64,000 bases of DNA from Streptomyces sp. V2I9 (GTDB taxonomy: Bacteria > Actinomycetota > Actinomycetes > Streptomycetales > Streptomycetaceae), in contig NZ_JAUSZJ010000002.1 in the NCBI RefSeq assembly GCF_030817475.1, forward strand, positions 4,850,626-4,914,625. The letters are read 5' to 3'. Numbering within the stretch: position 1 is the first letter of the stretch; every line of letters begins with the position of its first letter. The translations under genes and the position numbers were made by a program. The notes under the pieces were generated by a model. It made no database searches and was not told the origin of the DNA. It was given only the letters and a program-made list of their open reading frames with translations. Below are positions 8,714-15,662 of the stretch, one piece after another.

Positions 8714-9553
8714 TCAGGAGCGATTGCTTCGATGCTGTTTCCAGAGCCGTGCGGCGTTGAGCAAGTTCATTGTCCAGTCGTCTGGAGCGGAGCCCGCGAT
8801 CTCCTCCCAGAGGTTCGCGCTGGCGTCAGCGAAGGCGTCCACTGCTCGGGATGGTGCCAATGCCCAGGCGGGAAGAAACGCGACCGTCTCCTCTGCGGCT
8901 GATGGCGTGTGGCCCGCCGCGATGAGCCAGATGATCCAGTGGGCCGGATCGAGCCAGGCGGCTCCGCGGGTGGCCCAGCCCCAGTCGACGAGGTGGGCGC
9001 GGTCGTGGGTGATGAGAACGTTGTGGTTGTTCCAGTCGGTGTGGAGCAGCGCGTTCCCTGCGAAAGCTTCCGCGTCGGCGGGGTCGGCGACGTAGCCGGC
9101 CAGGCGTTGTTCGGCGTGCCGGAGCTCGATGTCAGGGCAAGGGAGAGAGGCGAGCTCTCTGAGGGCCCCGGTCACTTTGGGCAAGTCAGGAGAGCCTGGG
9201 GAGTAGTCGGCATGGTGGCCGTCGATGGCCTCAAAGCCGAGGAGATCCCAGCCGCCAGCGATGACGTGGAAGAGCAGGCGCGGGGCGAGGGGGGTCACGT
9301 ACGGGTTGATGTCTGCCTCACGTTGCTGCGTCCAGACCCAGCGGTGGTCGGCGCGCAGGCCCTTGAGGAAGACGACTCCGCTGGCGGTGTGTGCGAGCGC
9401 GGAGAGGGAGCTGTTAAGACCGGTGCTGACGTCTTCGATCCTGAGAATCGAGCCGATCTCGGCTTCGATGGCGGTACGAGCGCCAGAGGGAAGACCGGCG
9501 AAGGTGATGGAGGGTGCGGGCATGGCCGTCAGGTTTCCAGATATACGCGCCAA
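8714..9553 (-). CDS. APH/choline-kinase-like phosphotransferase
   Basis: About 279 residues of the aminoglycoside phosphotransferase fold. The catalytic loop is LLHTDWNNHNVLI (H-x-D-x4-N) and the metal-binding D is in HLVDWGWA. The N-lobe is short (VVFLKGLRADH supplies a candidate ATP-binding lysine). TTG at 9553 is chosen because GGAGG lies six bases before it; ATG at 9523 has no such site. The ribosome binding site lies inside a hairpin after the precursor peptide gene. Its position directly after the precursor suggests it modifies the peptide or confers self-protection by phosphorylation, but a small-molecule substrate is equally possible. It lies on the integrative element. Confidence 0.75.
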   Translation of the reverse strand: MARISGNLTAMPAPSITFAGLPSGARTAIEAEIGSILRIEDVSTGLNSSLSALAHTASGVVFLKGLRADHRWVWTQQREADINPYVTPLAPRLLFHVIAGGWDLLGFEAIDGHHADYSPGSPDLPKVTGALRELASLPCPDIELRHAEQRLAGYVADPADAEAFAGNALLHTDWNNHNVLITHDRAHLVDWGWATRGAAWLDPAHWIIWLIAAGHTPSAAEETVAFLPAWALAPSRAVDAFADASANLWEEIAGSAPDDWTMNLLNAARLWKQHRSNRS

Positions 9554-9591
9554 CAGGGGCCTCCGGCGCGAGGTGCCGCCGAAAGCCCCTG
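9554..9591 (-). promoter_or_regulatory. Intercistronic hairpin covering the kinase ribosome binding site
   Basis: CAGGGGC and GCCCCTG at the two ends (9554-9560 and 9585-9591) pair perfectly, with further GGCG/CGCC pairing inside. It follows the precursor stop codon, and the kinase Shine-Dalgarno (9560-9564) lies within it. Such structures keep enzyme levels below precursor levels in peptide operons; that function is inferred. Confidence 0.55.
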
Positions 9592-9600
9592 AAGGGATGG

Positions 9601-9738
9601 TCAGTTGTACGGGTTGTCGTCCCCGCAGCCGGGCGTGGTGGCCGCCGCGAAGGCGTCCACGTCGTCGATGAGGATGATCTCCGCATCAGGCTCGGACGGC
9701 GGGCGGATGGGGGCGATCTCGACTGCTACGGCGGTCAT
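9601..9738 (-). CDS. RiPP precursor-like peptide ending GCGDDNPYN (45 aa)
   Basis: A 45-codon gene too short for routine gene calling. ATG at 9738 follows AAGGAGCTGAACC, and the stop codon of the radical SAM gene sits inside that spacer, so the two are coupled. The peptide is acidic and Cys-poor: a leader-like part MTAVAVEIAPIRPPSEPDAE, then IILIDDVDAF, and a tail AAATTPGCGDDNPYN with the only cysteine. Next to a SPASM radical SAM enzyme this is the classic arrangement of a ribosomally made, post-translationally modified peptide. The single Cys, the DD pair and the Tyr/Asn end are the likely modification sites. I do not recognise a named family, and no protease or exporter is nearby. Confidence 0.7.
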   Translation of the reverse strand: MTAVAVEIAPIRPPSEPDAEIILIDDVDAFAAATTPGCGDDNPYN

Positions 9739-9741
9739 GGT

Positions 9742-10854
9742 TCAGCTCCTTGTTGTCGCGTGTTGGCAGTACCTGTCCAGTGGTGCCTTCGCCTCCTGGT
9801 AGACCTTGGCCAGCGGCCGGCAGACCCGGCAGGTGCCGGAGAGCTGACAGCCGGTGCAGCCACCGGTGCGAAGCATCAGGGAGTCGGCGATGCCGCCGAG
9901 GCGGCTCAAGCCCTCGACTCCCGTGGTCATGAGGGGGATCGCTTCGTCGCGGCCGACCTTGCAGATGGAGGCCATGCCGTGCGGGTCGACGTGGAAGAAC
10001 GTGTGGCCGGCGTTGCAGCCGTTGAAGGGTTCGCGATCTGCGAGGTGGTCCGGGGCCTGGGTGGCGAGGGTTTCCGCGCCGCCGTAGATGGTCGGCGACA
10101 TGTGGGTGTATTCGCGGTACGGCAGGTCGTAGCGGCCGGCGAAGGCGCGCATCTGGTCGGCCTCGTGGGCGTTGTGCCGCGTGATGATCAAGGCCAGATC
10201 GAGGGGTAGCCCAGCTTCGTGGGCTGCATCCAGTCCTTTGACGAACATGCGGTACGCGCCCCGGCGCCGGGTCAGCCCGTCGTAGGACTCTGCGGTGGCC
10301 CCGTACAGGCTGAGTGTGATCCGGTTCGGCCTCAAGCGGGTCAGCAGGGCGAGGTTCTTCGGTGCGGCGAGACGCGAGCCATTGGTGAGGATCTCGACCA
10401 TCATGCCCAGCTCGTACGCCAGCCGGTACGTCTCGGGGAACAGCTTGTCGATCATCGGCTCACCGCCTGTGAGCTGGAGCCAAAGCACCCCCGAGTCCCT
10501 GATGGCGTGCAGCAGGCGCTCACGCTCAGGCCACTCCAGGCCGGCGAATTGCTTCAGGCCGAGGTAGCAGTGTTCGCAGTCGTAGTTGCAGCCGAGGTTC
10601 AGCTCGTACGAGGCGCGCCCGTATGCATATGGAGAGCGGGAACGAACCAGCACAGTTTCATCGAGGCGTCGGTCGCTGAGATCGATCTTCCAAGCCTGAC
10701 GGGCTACGTCGGCCAGCCACGCGGGCACTGCTGAGGTACCCAATGCGGTGTGCAGTTCGTCGTACCGGTGAGTGGGAAGGCGCGCTGCCTTCAGGTTGCC
10801 CGGCCGTACGAGGAGGTGGTGGTCGAGGTACGGGGCAGCGATCAGCTCGTGCAT
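9742..10854 (-). CDS. Radical SAM/SPASM peptide maturase
   Basis: 370 residues. The radical SAM cluster motif CNYDCEHCY is at about residues 89-97, followed by LQLTGGEPMID (the GGE motif) and ITLSLYGATAESYD. The C-terminal third is a SPASM domain, with cysteines in FNGCNAGH and ASICKVGR, then GGCTGCQLSGTCRVC and a final YCQ, enough for two auxiliary iron-sulfur clusters. The first 85 residues could be a leader-peptide recognition domain (HHLLVRPGNLKAARLP is PqqD-like in feel). It starts at ATG 10854 within the end of the upstream ATPase reading and ends 4 bases before the precursor ATG. It probably installs a thioether or C-C crosslink on the GCGDDNPYN peptide; the reaction is unknown. Confidence 0.85.
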   Translation of the reverse strand: MHELIAAPYLDHHLLVRPGNLKAARLPTHRYDELHTALGTSAVPAWLADVARQAWKIDLSDRRLDETVLVRSRSPYAYGRASYELNLGCNYDCEHCYLGLKQFAGLEWPERERLLHAIRDSGVLWLQLTGGEPMIDKLFPETYRLAYELGMMVEILTNGSRLAAPKNLALLTRLRPNRITLSLYGATAESYDGLTRRRGAYRMFVKGLDAAHEAGLPLDLALIITRHNAHEADQMRAFAGRYDLPYREYTHMSPTIYGGAETLATQAPDHLADREPFNGCNAGHTFFHVDPHGMASICKVGRDEAIPLMTTGVEGLSRLGGIADSLMLRTGGCTGCQLSGTCRVCRPLAKVYQEAKAPLDRYCQHATTRS

Positions 10855-11289
10855 ACGGATTCCTTGCTCGGGCTGCTGAGGATCAGGCGGGCCCAGACGG
10901 TCTTGCCGATCGGGTGGCGGTCGTGGTGGCCGGTTTCTTCAGAGAGCGCTGCGACGAGAAGCAGGCCCCTGCCGCATTCGTCGTCCTCCCCGGCCTGGGT
11001 GGGGAGGGGTGCGGCCAGCATCGGAGACTTCGACCAGGCAGTGTGGATTGTCAACAGTCAGCCGAACTTCGAAGAGGTGCCCTCGTCTGCCGCCGTGCTG
11101 GACGGCATTCGCGGAGAGCTCTCCGCAGACGAGGACCACCAGGTCGATGTCCTCCTGGCCGTATCCCCAGCTCGCGAGCGTCTCGGAGACGAGGGCGCGG
11201 GCCAGGGGCACGCACTTGCGTACCGGGCTGAACTGCATCTGCCACCGCAACGGGGTGGTCTGTCGGTTGTGCGTCGTCATCGCGTGCAT
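10842..11289 (-). pseudogene. Histidine-kinase-type ATPase (anti-sigma-factor-like), frameshifted
   Basis: Two overlapping frames together make one protein of about 145 residues. The first part contains DIDLVVLVCGELSANAVQHG (N box) and CLVEVSDAG (G1). The second contains ECGRGLLLVAALSEETGHH (G2) and GKTVWARLIL. This is the stand-alone GHKL ATPase domain common in Streptomyces, related to RsbW/SpoIIAB anti-sigma kinases. The frames switch near 11020; removing one C in GATGCTGGCCGCACC would restore SDAGAPLPT. ATG at 11289 follows GAAGGGA. The end overlaps the radical SAM start, so it heads that operon. Either a real inactivating insertion or a sequence error. Confidence 0.75.
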
Positions 11290-11364
11290 CGCGTCCCTTC
11301 GTCGCGGGCGGGCTGTGGGACACAAGTTCACCGCTGCGGCGATCACAGAATCAGGTCACAGTGG

Positions 11365-11381
11365 TTACCCAACGTGGGTAA
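11365..11381. promoter_or_regulatory. Perfect 7-3-7 palindrome between the ATPase/radical SAM operon and the XRE regulator
   Basis: TTACCCA-ACG-TGGGTAA lies in the 149-bp divergent spacer, 58 bp before the XRE regulator start. Its symmetry and position make it the best operator candidate for that regulator, controlling both itself and the peptide operon. Confidence 0.6.
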
Positions 11382-11438
11382 TCTCCTCAGCAGTCGGTCC
11401 CATGTCAGTCCGTCCGAACGGGCAAGTGAGGGGGATAG

Positions 11439-12749
11439 GTGGCACGCTCTCAGGCCCACCGGGCCCTGCCGGCCGACCTGCTGGCCAGCGCGGCATGGCA
11501 GGAAGCCTGTCGCGCTCGGGACTTCGCCCGCATCTTTCGGCTGGTCAAAGTCAAGGCCGGGATCTACCCGTCGCGGATCGCCGCGCTGTGCGGCATGACG
11601 CCGAGCAGAGTCGGCGAGATCATGGCGGGGCGGCGCGGCTTGGCGCACATCGACGTGATCGAGCGCGTCGCCGACGGCCTGCGCATCCCCGGTGCGATGC
11701 TCGGCCTGGCCCACCGACCTTGGGAGATCCCTGCCCCAGCTCGCACCGAGGAGAGGCCGCCCGAGCCCTCTCCTGCTGTACCGGGCGAACCTCAGCGCAC
11801 CGAACCGGCAGAGGAATTGGACGACCTTCTCGCTCTGGTCGACGGCCGTGCCACCCGTTCCACCCTCACAGCCCTGCGCTCCTCGGTCCAGGACTACTGG
11901 CGGCGAGACAACGCACACGGCGGTGCGACCCTGCGGCCGGCCGTCGTGGGGCACCTGCGCTATGTCGGCCGCCTCCTCGACTCTGCCGAGGGTGGCTTAC
12001 GGCACGACCTCCAAGGGGTTGCGGCCGAGCTGGCACGGCTATCCGGCTGGGCCTACTTCGACGCCCGTCAGTACAGCACCGCTCGCACCTACTTCACCCA
12101 GGCGCTCAAGCTCTCCCACACGCAAGGCGACAGCCTCTTCATGGCCAATGTGCTGTCCTGCATGAGCCTTCTGGCCACCTACGACGGCAACCCGAACGAT
12201 GCCGTGGCCCTTGCATGCCGTGCCCAGGACGCGGCCCGCGCCGTCGGCGAACAGCCGCTCGTCATGTCGATGCTGCACTTGCGTGAAGCGTTCGCCCATG
12301 CCGCCCTCCGAGACGCCCAGGCTTGCCACCAAGCCGTGGATCGCTCCCGTGACCAGTACGAACGCTCACGCGGACACGAAGCCGAGGCGCCTGACTGGGT
12401 CCAGTACTTCGACGAGACGAAACTCCTCGTCGACACCGGCATCGCCTACGCGCGCCTCGGCGAACCAGCCCGCGCCGAACCCCTCATCACTGAGGGCTTA
12501 CGTCGAGAAAATGCCGACCAACAGCGAGGCCGGGCCTTCCACGCTTACTGGCTGGCCAGCGCCCAGCTCCAGCTGGGCAAACTCAACGAGGCATGCACCA
12601 GCGCCAGCCTCGCCCTCGACCTCGCCGCAGCCATTGACTCGCCACGAGTGAGCAGCCACGTCCAGGAACTTCACCGCCGAATGCTGCCCTACGCACGCGA
12701 AGTCCCCGTCCTCGCCTTCGAGCAACGCATGCGTGAAGCCCTCGGCTGA
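11439..12749 (+). CDS. XRE-type regulator with TPR-like C-terminal domain, two TTA codons
   Basis: 436 residues. The amino end has a helix-turn-helix (GIYPSRIAALCGMTPSRVGE, then IMAGRRGLAHIDVIERVADG). A linker rich in Pro/Glu follows, then a long helical repeat region (AYFDARQYSTARTYFTQALK, ACTSASLALDLAAAI) typical of Streptomyces XRE/TPR regulators. GTG at 11439 follows GAGGGGGATAG. Leucines 187 and 354 are encoded by TTA, so full-length protein should depend on the bldA tRNA and appear late in development. It diverges from the ATPase/radical SAM/precursor operon and probably regulates it. The TPR half could sense a peptide or another protein. Confidence 0.85.
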   Translation: MARSQAHRALPADLLASAAWQEACRARDFARIFRLVKVKAGIYPSRIAALCGMTPSRVGEIMAGRRGLAHIDVIERVADGLRIPGAMLGLAHRPWEIPAPARTEERPPEPSPAVPGEPQRTEPAEELDDLLALVDGRATRSTLTALRSSVQDYWRRDNAHGGATLRPAVVGHLRYVGRLLDSAEGGLRHDLQGVAAELARLSGWAYFDARQYSTARTYFTQALKLSHTQGDSLFMANVLSCMSLLATYDGNPNDAVALACRAQDAARAVGEQPLVMSMLHLREAFAHAALRDAQACHQAVDRSRDQYERSRGHEAEAPDWVQYFDETKLLVDTGIAYARLGEPARAEPLITEGLRRENADQQRGRAFHAYWLASAQLQLGKLNEACTSASLALDLAAAIDSPRVSSHVQELHRRMLPYAREVPVLAFEQRMREALG

Positions 12750-12753
12750 CCCC

Positions 12754-13293
12754 TTACGAGCTGCCGGTCGCTTCGTCCAGCAGCAGATACAGCAAACCGA
12801 CCAGGCTGCCACTGCTGACGACCTCGCGGCGGTCGATCATGCCCCGGATCTCCGAGATCGGAATCCACTCGATTCGGTCGGACTCGTTCAACTCGGTCGG
12901 CGGGCCCGCATACGAGGCTGTCTCGGCACGGAAGACGAAGTGCTCGGAATCCGTGATGCCGTTCGCCGGTTGCGCGTACACCAGCGGCTTGACGCCCTTC
13001 ACACGCCAGCCGGTCTCCTCCTCGACCTCGCGGGCAGCAGCCTGCTCCGGGGTTTCGTCGGCCTCGATGAGGCCCATCGGAAGCTCCCAGCCCCAGGTAT
13101 CGGTGATGAACCGGTGCCGCCACATCATCAGCACGCGCTTCTGGTCGTCGACCACGGCCGCTACGGCCAGGTGCCGCATCCGGACCACATGGTGTTCCCA
13201 CCGCCGGCCGTCAGGCTGCTGGACGTCCACAAGCCAGAGATTCACCCACGGGTTGTTGTAGATCTGCCGCTCGCCATGGACGGTCCACTGCAT
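12754..13293 (-). CDS. NUDIX hydrolase, ADP-ribose-pyrophosphatase-like
   Basis: 179 residues. The NUDIX box is GLIEADETPEQAAAREVEEE followed by TGW, and the preceding strand VLMMWRHRFITDTWGWELPM fits the ADP-ribose pyrophosphatase-like group. The N terminus has a short beta domain (GERQIYNNPWVNLWLVDVQQ) often seen in that group. ATG at 13293 follows AGGGAG. It is convergent with the XRE regulator, with only four bases between the stop codons. Related NUDIX genes often accompany XRE/ATPase regulator sets in Streptomyces; a direct link to the peptide is not evident. Confidence 0.85.
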   Translation of the reverse strand: MQWTVHGERQIYNNPWVNLWLVDVQQPDGRRWEHHVVRMRHLAVAAVVDDQKRVLMMWRHRFITDTWGWELPMGLIEADETPEQAAAREVEEETGWRVKGVKPLVYAQPANGITDSEHFVFRAETASYAGPPTELNESDRIEWIPISEIRGMIDRREVVSSGSLVGLLYLLLDEATGSS

Positions 13294-13398
13294 GAGCCCA
13301 ACTCCCTTGCTTCAGTGAAGTATCCAGCATGTCACTTTGACGAGAATCCGTCCGCCAGGTTGGCGCATCATCGCCCACGCCGACGAGAGGGAGGAGTT

Positions 13399-13500
13399 TT
13401 GGAGTCAGCAGGCATGACCGTTGAGGAGCTCGGCCCCGTAGTCATTGCGCTGCGGCAAGAGCGGAAGCTGGCGAGTGGCTGCCACACTCTGCGCGGCGCG
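13399..13500 (+). pseudogene. Start of an XRE regulator gene, truncated
   Basis: A TTG after GAGGGAGGAGTT, or ATG at 13414, begins MTVEELGPVVIALRQERKLA, the first helix-turn-helix of an XRE repressor. The frame then changes character (SGCHTLRGARRRS) and loses the rest of the fold. This looks like a deletion endpoint: a phage or element repressor reduced to its first 25 residues. The following 100 bases hold a fragment of unclear origin before the recombinase remnant begins. Confidence 0.5.
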
Positions 13501-13617
13501 AGGCGGCGGTCAAGGCAGGATGCGGGTCGCCAGGATTCGGTCGACTTGGGCGGGGAGAGCCGCCCGCAGGATGCCTTTGTAGCGCGTGACGGTTTCGGCG
13601 GGCGGGGCGCGACGGAT

Positions 13618-14051
13618 CAAGTTCGGCCATACATCCGCGCGGCCGCCGACGCGCTCCTCGGACATCTCGCCGCGCAGCCCTCCACGGAGTGGCTGTTCAC
13701 CATGGAGGAGGGCGAGCCGTTCAACTACCGGCGGTGGAAGACCGAGTGGAACGGTGCCCGCAAGCCGCTCCAGGCGGCGGAGAACGAGACGGCCGGGCGT
13801 GAGGGCCGCAAACCCGTCGAGCTGCCGCACCTGGTGGCCACGCGTCCGCCGTCATCACGCTGCGGATCTACGCGAACCTGTGGCCGGGCGAAGAAGACCG
13901 CACCCGGTCCGTGATGGACGCCGTTCTCGGCGGCCTGCGGACCGGGCGCGGACCGGTAGGCCGTCTGACCAGCGAAACAGCAGGTCAAACGGCCCAACCG
14001 GAGATCAAGCCTTCTTCGTCTCCCAGAAGATCCGGTCGACCTCGGCGATGA
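13618..14051 (+). pseudogene. Tyrosine recombinase (integrase) remnant at the right element end
   Basis: Two pieces in different frames. The first reads AADALLGHLAAQPSTEWLFT and NYRRWKTEWN, up to VELPH. The second reads GHASAVITLRIYANLWPGEE and MDAVLGGL, the C-terminal box with the catalytic His (GHAS) and Tyr (IYANLWP). The segment between them, which should hold the HxLRHT motif with the catalytic Arg, is missing, as is the amino-terminal half. The second piece continues across the sodN end (EIKPSSSP) and stops at 14051, so the integrase gene overlapped its own attachment site. The enzyme is certainly inactive. Confidence 0.7.
14005..14026 (-). repeat. Right attachment-site candidate (attR) within the last codons of sodN
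   Basis: The sodN-end copy here reads GAG ACG AAG AAG GCT TGA on the coding strand, against GAG ACC AAG AAG GCC TGA at 4660-4681. The protein end is the same but the bases differ, as expected if the element brought its own version of the gene end. Confidence 0.55.
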
Positions 14052-14400
14052 GGTCCAGAGCCTTCTGGCCCGTCTTCGGGTCGTTCGAGGCCTTGGCCGC
14101 CGAGAGCGCCTTCAGGGTGTCGTTGACCAGCTGGTTCAGCTCCGGGTACTTCTCGAAGTGCGGGGGCTTGAAGTAGTCGCTCCAGAGCACCGAGATGTGG
14201 TGCTTCGCGAGCTCGGCGCGCTGCTCCTTGATCAGGATCGCGCGGGTGCGGAAGTCCGCGTCCTCGTTGGCCTGGTACTTCTCCTGGACGGCCTTGACCG
14301 ACTCGGCCTCGATACGGGCCTGGGCCGGGTCGTACACGCCGCAGGGCAGGTCGCAGTGGGCGCTGACCTTCACCTTGGGGGCAAACAGGCGGGAAAGCAT
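14005..14400 (-). CDS. sodN: Nickel superoxide dismutase precursor
   Basis: 131 residues. A 14-residue propeptide (MLSRLFAPKVKVSA) precedes the nickel hook HCDLPCGVYDP. After cleavage His1, Cys2 and Cys6 bind nickel, which disproportionates superoxide in the cytoplasm. The rest is the four-helix bundle with KEQRAELAKHHISVLWSDYF and the ending WETKKA. Length and sequence fit Streptomyces NiSOD throughout. ATG at 14400 follows GAGGAGG. The propeptide peptidase gene lies divergently just upstream. The 3' end is the inferred integration site of the element, with the coding sequence restored. Nickel-responsive control is known in Streptomyces; no Nur box was identified by eye. Confidence 0.97.
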   Translation of the reverse strand: MLSRLFAPKVKVSAHCDLPCGVYDPAQARIEAESVKAVQEKYQANEDADFRTRAILIKEQRAELAKHHISVLWSDYFKPPHFEKYPELNQLVNDTLKALSAAKASNDPKTGQKALDLIAEVDRIFWETKKA

Positions 14401-14603
14401 GGAGCTGTCCTCCTCGTGATCGTCTTCTCAGGTGGGACATTACTCCGTGGAGCGCCGCTTTCCGCGGCTGCCCCGGGGGCTTAGGCCAAAAGTCCGGGGT
14501 GGGAATCGGGCCGTCGGCCGCATGCGCGGAGCCGTACGCGGGGTGAGGTGCGGAGTGGGGTACGGCGCGATGTACTGACGATGTGCTGGAGGAGGAGCGT
14601 GAG

Positions 14604-15041
14604 GTGCCCAAGATGCCGGAGCGGGGACAGGTGTCCGGAGGCGGGCGGGTGACGCGCCGTCCGCTGCGGGTGGTGGAGGTGACCGGGCCCTCGATGGTGC
14701 CCACGCTCTACCACGGCGACCTGCTGCTCGTGCGGTACGGGGCGCCCGTGCTCCCCGGTGACGTGGTGATCCTGCGGCACCCCTTCCAGCAGGACCTGCT
14801 GGTGGTGAAGCGGGCCACCGAGCGGCGGCCCGGCGGGTGGTGGGTGCGCGGCGACAACACCTTCGCGGGTGGCGACAGCACGGATTACGGGGTCGTGCCC
14901 GAGGAACTCGTGCTCGCCCGCGTGCTGGCCCGCTACCGGCCCCTGGCGAAGGGTCAGCGGTCGGTGTCGGCGGTGCTCGGCTGGGCGGCCTCCGCGCTGC
15001 GACCGGTGCGTTCGGCCTCCTCGCGCTTGCGGGCCCGGTAG
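14604..15041 (+). CDS. sodX: NiSOD maturation peptidase (S26 signal-peptidase-like)
   Basis: About 145 residues of the S26 family. The nucleophile Ser is in VTGPSMVPTL and the general-base Lys in LLVVKRATER, with the box VRGDNTFAGGDSTDYG near the end. No amino-terminal membrane anchor is present, as expected for the cytoplasmic SodX that removes the NiSOD propeptide. GTG at 14604 is chosen because GGAGGAG lies 8 bases upstream; the frame can start at GTG 14583. It diverges from sodN across about 200 bp, and its last 88 bases overlap the convergent CGNR gene. Confidence 0.85.
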   Translation: MPKMPERGQVSGGGRVTRRPLRVVEVTGPSMVPTLYHGDLLLVRYGAPVLPGDVVILRHPFQQDLLVVKRATERRPGGWWVRGDNTFAGGDSTDYGVVPEELVLARVLARYRPLAKGQRSVSAVLGWAASALRPVRSASSRLRAR

Positions 15042-15574
15042 GCGGCCACGTTCGCGCGGGTCGCGCAGCGGTCCGAGCAGTAGCGCCGGGAGCGGTTGGT
15101 GGAGGTGTCCAGGTAGGCGTTGCGGCACGGGGACGCCTCGCACAGGCCGAGCCGGTCCACGCCGTGCTCGGTGAGGTGGAAGGCCAGGCCCATCGCCGCG
15201 ATGGCCGCGTAGCCGGCGGTCGCGTTCGACGGGTGGTCGGCCAGGTGCATGTGCCAGTCCGGCCGGCCGTCCTCGTCCCGTGCGTCGTGCCCCGAGATCT
15301 GCGGGCTCACCGGGAATTCCAGCAGCAGCGAGTTCAGCAGGTCGACCGCGAGCGTCTCGTCACCGCCGTCCGCCGCCTCGAAGACCGCGCGCAGCCGCGC
15401 CCGTACGGCACGGAACCGGGTCACGTCCGCGTCCGTCGTCCGGCGTGCCGCCTGCTGGTTCGCGCCGAACAGTTCCCTTACCGCCTCGACGGAGGTCAGG
15501 GCGTCCTTGTTGCGGGCCGGCTCCTCGGTGTTGACCAGGCGCACGGCGTAGTCCGAGTAATAGGCCAGTTCCAC
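14954..15574 (-). CDS. CGNR zinc-finger / ABATE-domain protein
   Basis: 206 residues. An N-terminal ABATE-like stress domain (LAYYSDYAVRLVNTEEP) is followed by the CGNR zinc finger at the C-terminal third: CEASPCRNAYLDTSTNRSRR, then YCSDRCATR, four cysteines that bind zinc and a basic DNA-binding tail. Proteins of this family are predicted transcriptional regulators; ligands are unknown. GTG at 15574 follows AAGGAC. The 3' end is antisense to the last 88 bases of sodX. The start codon region shares a 13-bp string with the left element junction. Confidence 0.85.
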   Translation of the reverse strand: MELAYYSDYAVRLVNTEEPARNKDALTSVEAVRELFGANQQAARRTTDADVTRFRAVRARLRAVFEAADGGDETLAVDLLNSLLLEFPVSPQISGHDARDEDGRPDWHMHLADHPSNATAGYAAIAAMGLAFHLTEHGVDRLGLCEASPCRNAYLDTSTNRSRRYCSDRCATRANVAAYRARKREEAERTGRSAEAAQPSTADTDR

Positions 15575-15662
15575 TTGTAGTCCTTACGGTGTCGGTCTAG
15601 AGTCGGGGCATCGGCCAGTGTAATGGTCGATCTACGGAAACGGGTCTTACGTGGAGGTTGAC

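Larger units (their letters stand above)
4660..14026. mobile_element. Putative decayed integrative element inserted at the 3' end of sodN
   Basis: The right boundary is the last codons of sodN (14005-14026), where a broken tyrosine recombinase reads out across the junction. The left boundary is a second copy of that 22-bp end, matching at 19 positions (4660-4681); it still encodes ETKKA-stop in the sodN sense. Integration into a gene end with restoration of the coding sequence is typical of tyrosine-recombinase elements. The interior has lower GC at the left, accessory genes, TTA codons and gene fragments. The recombinase has lost its internal HxxR region, so the element should be unable to excise by itself. 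Size is about 9.4 kb. The boundaries are inferred from sequence alone. Confidence 0.6.

Noticed and set aside
13315..13336. AGTGA...TCACT pair between the NUDIX gene and the XRE fragment as an operator
   Set aside because: Only five bases per arm with a 12-base gap; too weak to call.
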